DNA from: JADHUC01 sp964617665 | GTDB lineage: Bacteria > Planctomycetota > Planctomycetia > Pirellulales > Pirellulaceae | Length of the DNA stretch: 54,010 nt | Reading direction: 5' to 3' | Assembly (NCBI GenBank): GCA_964617665.1 | Contig: CAZUAH010000025.1 | Coordinates: 1 to 54,010, forward strand | Part shown: in pieces, positions 53,019-54,010 of the stretch | Numbering within the stretch: position 1 is the stretch's first letter | Layout: each line of letters begins with the position of its first letter | Notes under the pieces: generated by a model | Told to the model about the DNA's origin: nothing | The model's input: only the letters and a program-made list of their open reading frames with translations | Databases searched by the model: none | Made by a program: the position numbers and the translations under genes

Positions 53019-54010
53019 CTTCCGGCGAAAGGGCGGCGTCAAGTCGCCTTCGGTTTGTGGCGATCAGCCATATCGCGGCGACGGCGATCAACAGCGCTAT
53101 GGCACTCCCGATGTTGAAGAGCCCCTTAGTGGAAGTCCACACGATCGAGTAGCCCAATGCGCCCGACAGCAGTGCGTAATAGAGGAATGCGATCAATGTT
53201 TTGCGAATGATCGCGCCCTCCTTCCCTATCAGACCCACTACAGCCGAGGCCGCCACCACGTTGTGAACGCAAATCGTGTTTCCGGCTGCCCCGCCGACCG
53301 CCTGCAGTGCCACGACCCATGTGGGATCGACACCGATTTCCGAGCCGACGTTGAATTGGAACAGCGAAAACATCATGTTGCTGATCGTGTTGCTGCCGGC
53401 AACCGCGGCACCTATTCCGCCAATGATCGGGGCGATTAGTGGCCATACATTGCCCACCAACATCTCTGTCCCCTCGGCCAGGGCGATGGGCATCCTCTCG
53501 TATTCCTTTTCCCCGCCACCGCTGTTGATGAAGACTTGGACCATCGGCACCGTAAACACCAAGGCGACCGAGGCAGCCATAAGTGTCTTGGCCGACTTTT
53601 TGAACGCCCGCCGGCAAGCTCCTGCATTCATGCCGTGAAGGCAGAAGGTCAGCAATGAAACGACGATGAAGACCGTTCCCGGAAGATAAAGCGGCCGTAA
53701 CGCATGATCGATCGTAGTTCCGAATATATCTTCCAACGAAATTGCGCAATTCTTCACCCAATCGGCCAGGTGAGGTTCAACGCGAGTCGCCACAAGCAAA
53801 GCCGCGACCAGCATGTACGGTACCCATGCCCGCAGCATGCCGATGTTTTCCTTTGCGTGTGATGCATCGCCGACCGCGAGCGAACCGGTCCACTCACTGT
53901 CCCAGTTCTCTCGTTTGTCGAAATCCCAATAGTCCTTCGACGACGGTACCAAGAAGCGTGACCGCTCCATAATCTTCCGTCTTGGCGCGTGGTTTATTCT
54001 GTGATTATTT
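53011..54010 (-). CDS. L-lactate permease (partial)
   Basis: The C-terminal 319 residues or more of an LctP/LldP-family transporter; the frame is open to the window edge, so the N-terminal half lies outside, and an internal Met at 53970 is not the likely start. Family features are WVPYMLVAALLVATR, a hydrophilic loop with GEKEYERMPIALAEGT, WPLIAPIIGGIGAAVAGSNTISNMMF, VVALQAVGGAAGNTICVHNVVAASAVVGLIGKEG and the last span. These match the conserved half of LldP (about 550 residues total). It exchanges lactate or glycolate with protons across the inner membrane. It is convergent with pduT; lactate is the expected product of lactaldehyde oxidation in planctomycete microcompartments. Confidence 0.93.
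   Translation of the reverse strand, partial: NNHRINHAPRRKIMERSRFLVPSSKDYWDFDKRENWDSEWTGSLAVGDASHAKENIGMLRAWVPYMLVAALLVATRVEPHLADWVKNCAISLEDIFGTTIDHALRPLYLPGTVFIVVSLLTFCLHGMNAGACRRAFKKSAKTLMAASVALVFTVPMVQVFINSGGGEKEYERMPIALAEGTEMLVGNVWPLIAPIIGGIGAAVAGSNTISNMMFSLFQFNVGSEIGVDPTWVVALQAVGGAAGNTICVHNVVAASAVVGLIGKEGAIIRKTLIAFLYYALLSGALGYSIVWTSTKGLFNIGSAIALLIAVAAIWLIATNRRRLDAALSPEAK

Noticed and set aside
1..54010. tRNA, rRNA or CRISPR array
   Set aside because: No tRNA T-arm with acceptor pairing, no rRNA core sequence and no spaced identical direct repeats were seen on reading both strands by eye.

Overview
The window looks like a chromosomal piece of a heterotrophic planctomycete (Pirellulales-like). 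I infer this from GC-rich DNA, many secreted carbohydrate-active enzymes, large membrane proteins with EF-hand, von Willebrand A or PQQ-propeller domains, a Rieske/cytochrome b complex with a giant multiheme cytochrome, and Pdu-type microcompartment genes. No rRNA, tRNA, CRISPR array or complete insertion sequence was seen. The 3' end cuts through a lactate permease gene. A run of almost pure G/C near 24.76-24.84 kb may be an assembly or base-calling artefact.

Layout. 0-6 kb: small stand-alone genes (SnoaL-like protein, DUF3365 heme protein, lipoprotein alpha/beta hydrolase, SIMPL protein, sialate O-acetylesterase, class 3 lipase). 6.4-14.1 kb: polysaccharide genes, namely a PcRGLX/YetA-like rhamnogalacturonan-lyase-type protein, a Tat-exported Gfo/Idh/MocA oxidoreductase and a GH127 arabinofuranosidase. 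14.2-17.8 kb: an M20 amidohydrolase, then leuC-leuD behind a hairpin leader. 17.9-26.9 kb: a zinc-ribbon membrane protein, glpK, a MoxR/DUF58 pair, a PQQ-propeller protein, a sulfotransferase and a flavin reductase.

27.2-39.1 kb is the bioenergetic core, all on the minus strand. In transcription order it reads Rieske protein, cytochrome b6-type protein, subunit-IV-type cytochrome b, a 1493-residue octaheme cytochrome c, a cupredoxin-like protein, a diheme lipoprotein cytochrome c, heme A synthase, heme O synthase and a DUF420 protein. The b6 subunit keeps b6f-type heme spacing and a cysteine aligned with the heme c(i) ligand of b6f. The subunit-IV part has APWY in place of the canonical PEWY, and the giant cytochrome sits where cytochrome c1 or f would be encoded. 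This quinol-oxidising complex is the strongest candidate for unusual biology here.

39.4-48.4 kb: dodecin, then a minus-strand run (EF-hand membrane protein, ABC ATPase, membrane protein, pyroglutamyl peptidase, GNAT acyltransferase, VWA membrane protein). 48.6-53.0 kb, plus strand: a HAD phosphatase, a deoxyhypusine-synthase-like protein, a 47-residue membrane peptide, and a PduS-PduT pair (flavin/Fe-S electron-transfer protein and Fe-S microcompartment shell trimer). The pair ends against a convergent lactate permease. Together with the pectin-type enzymes this fits growth on rhamnose- or fucose-rich glycans through lactaldehyde in a microcompartment, but core shell and catabolic enzymes are not in the window, so that link is inference.
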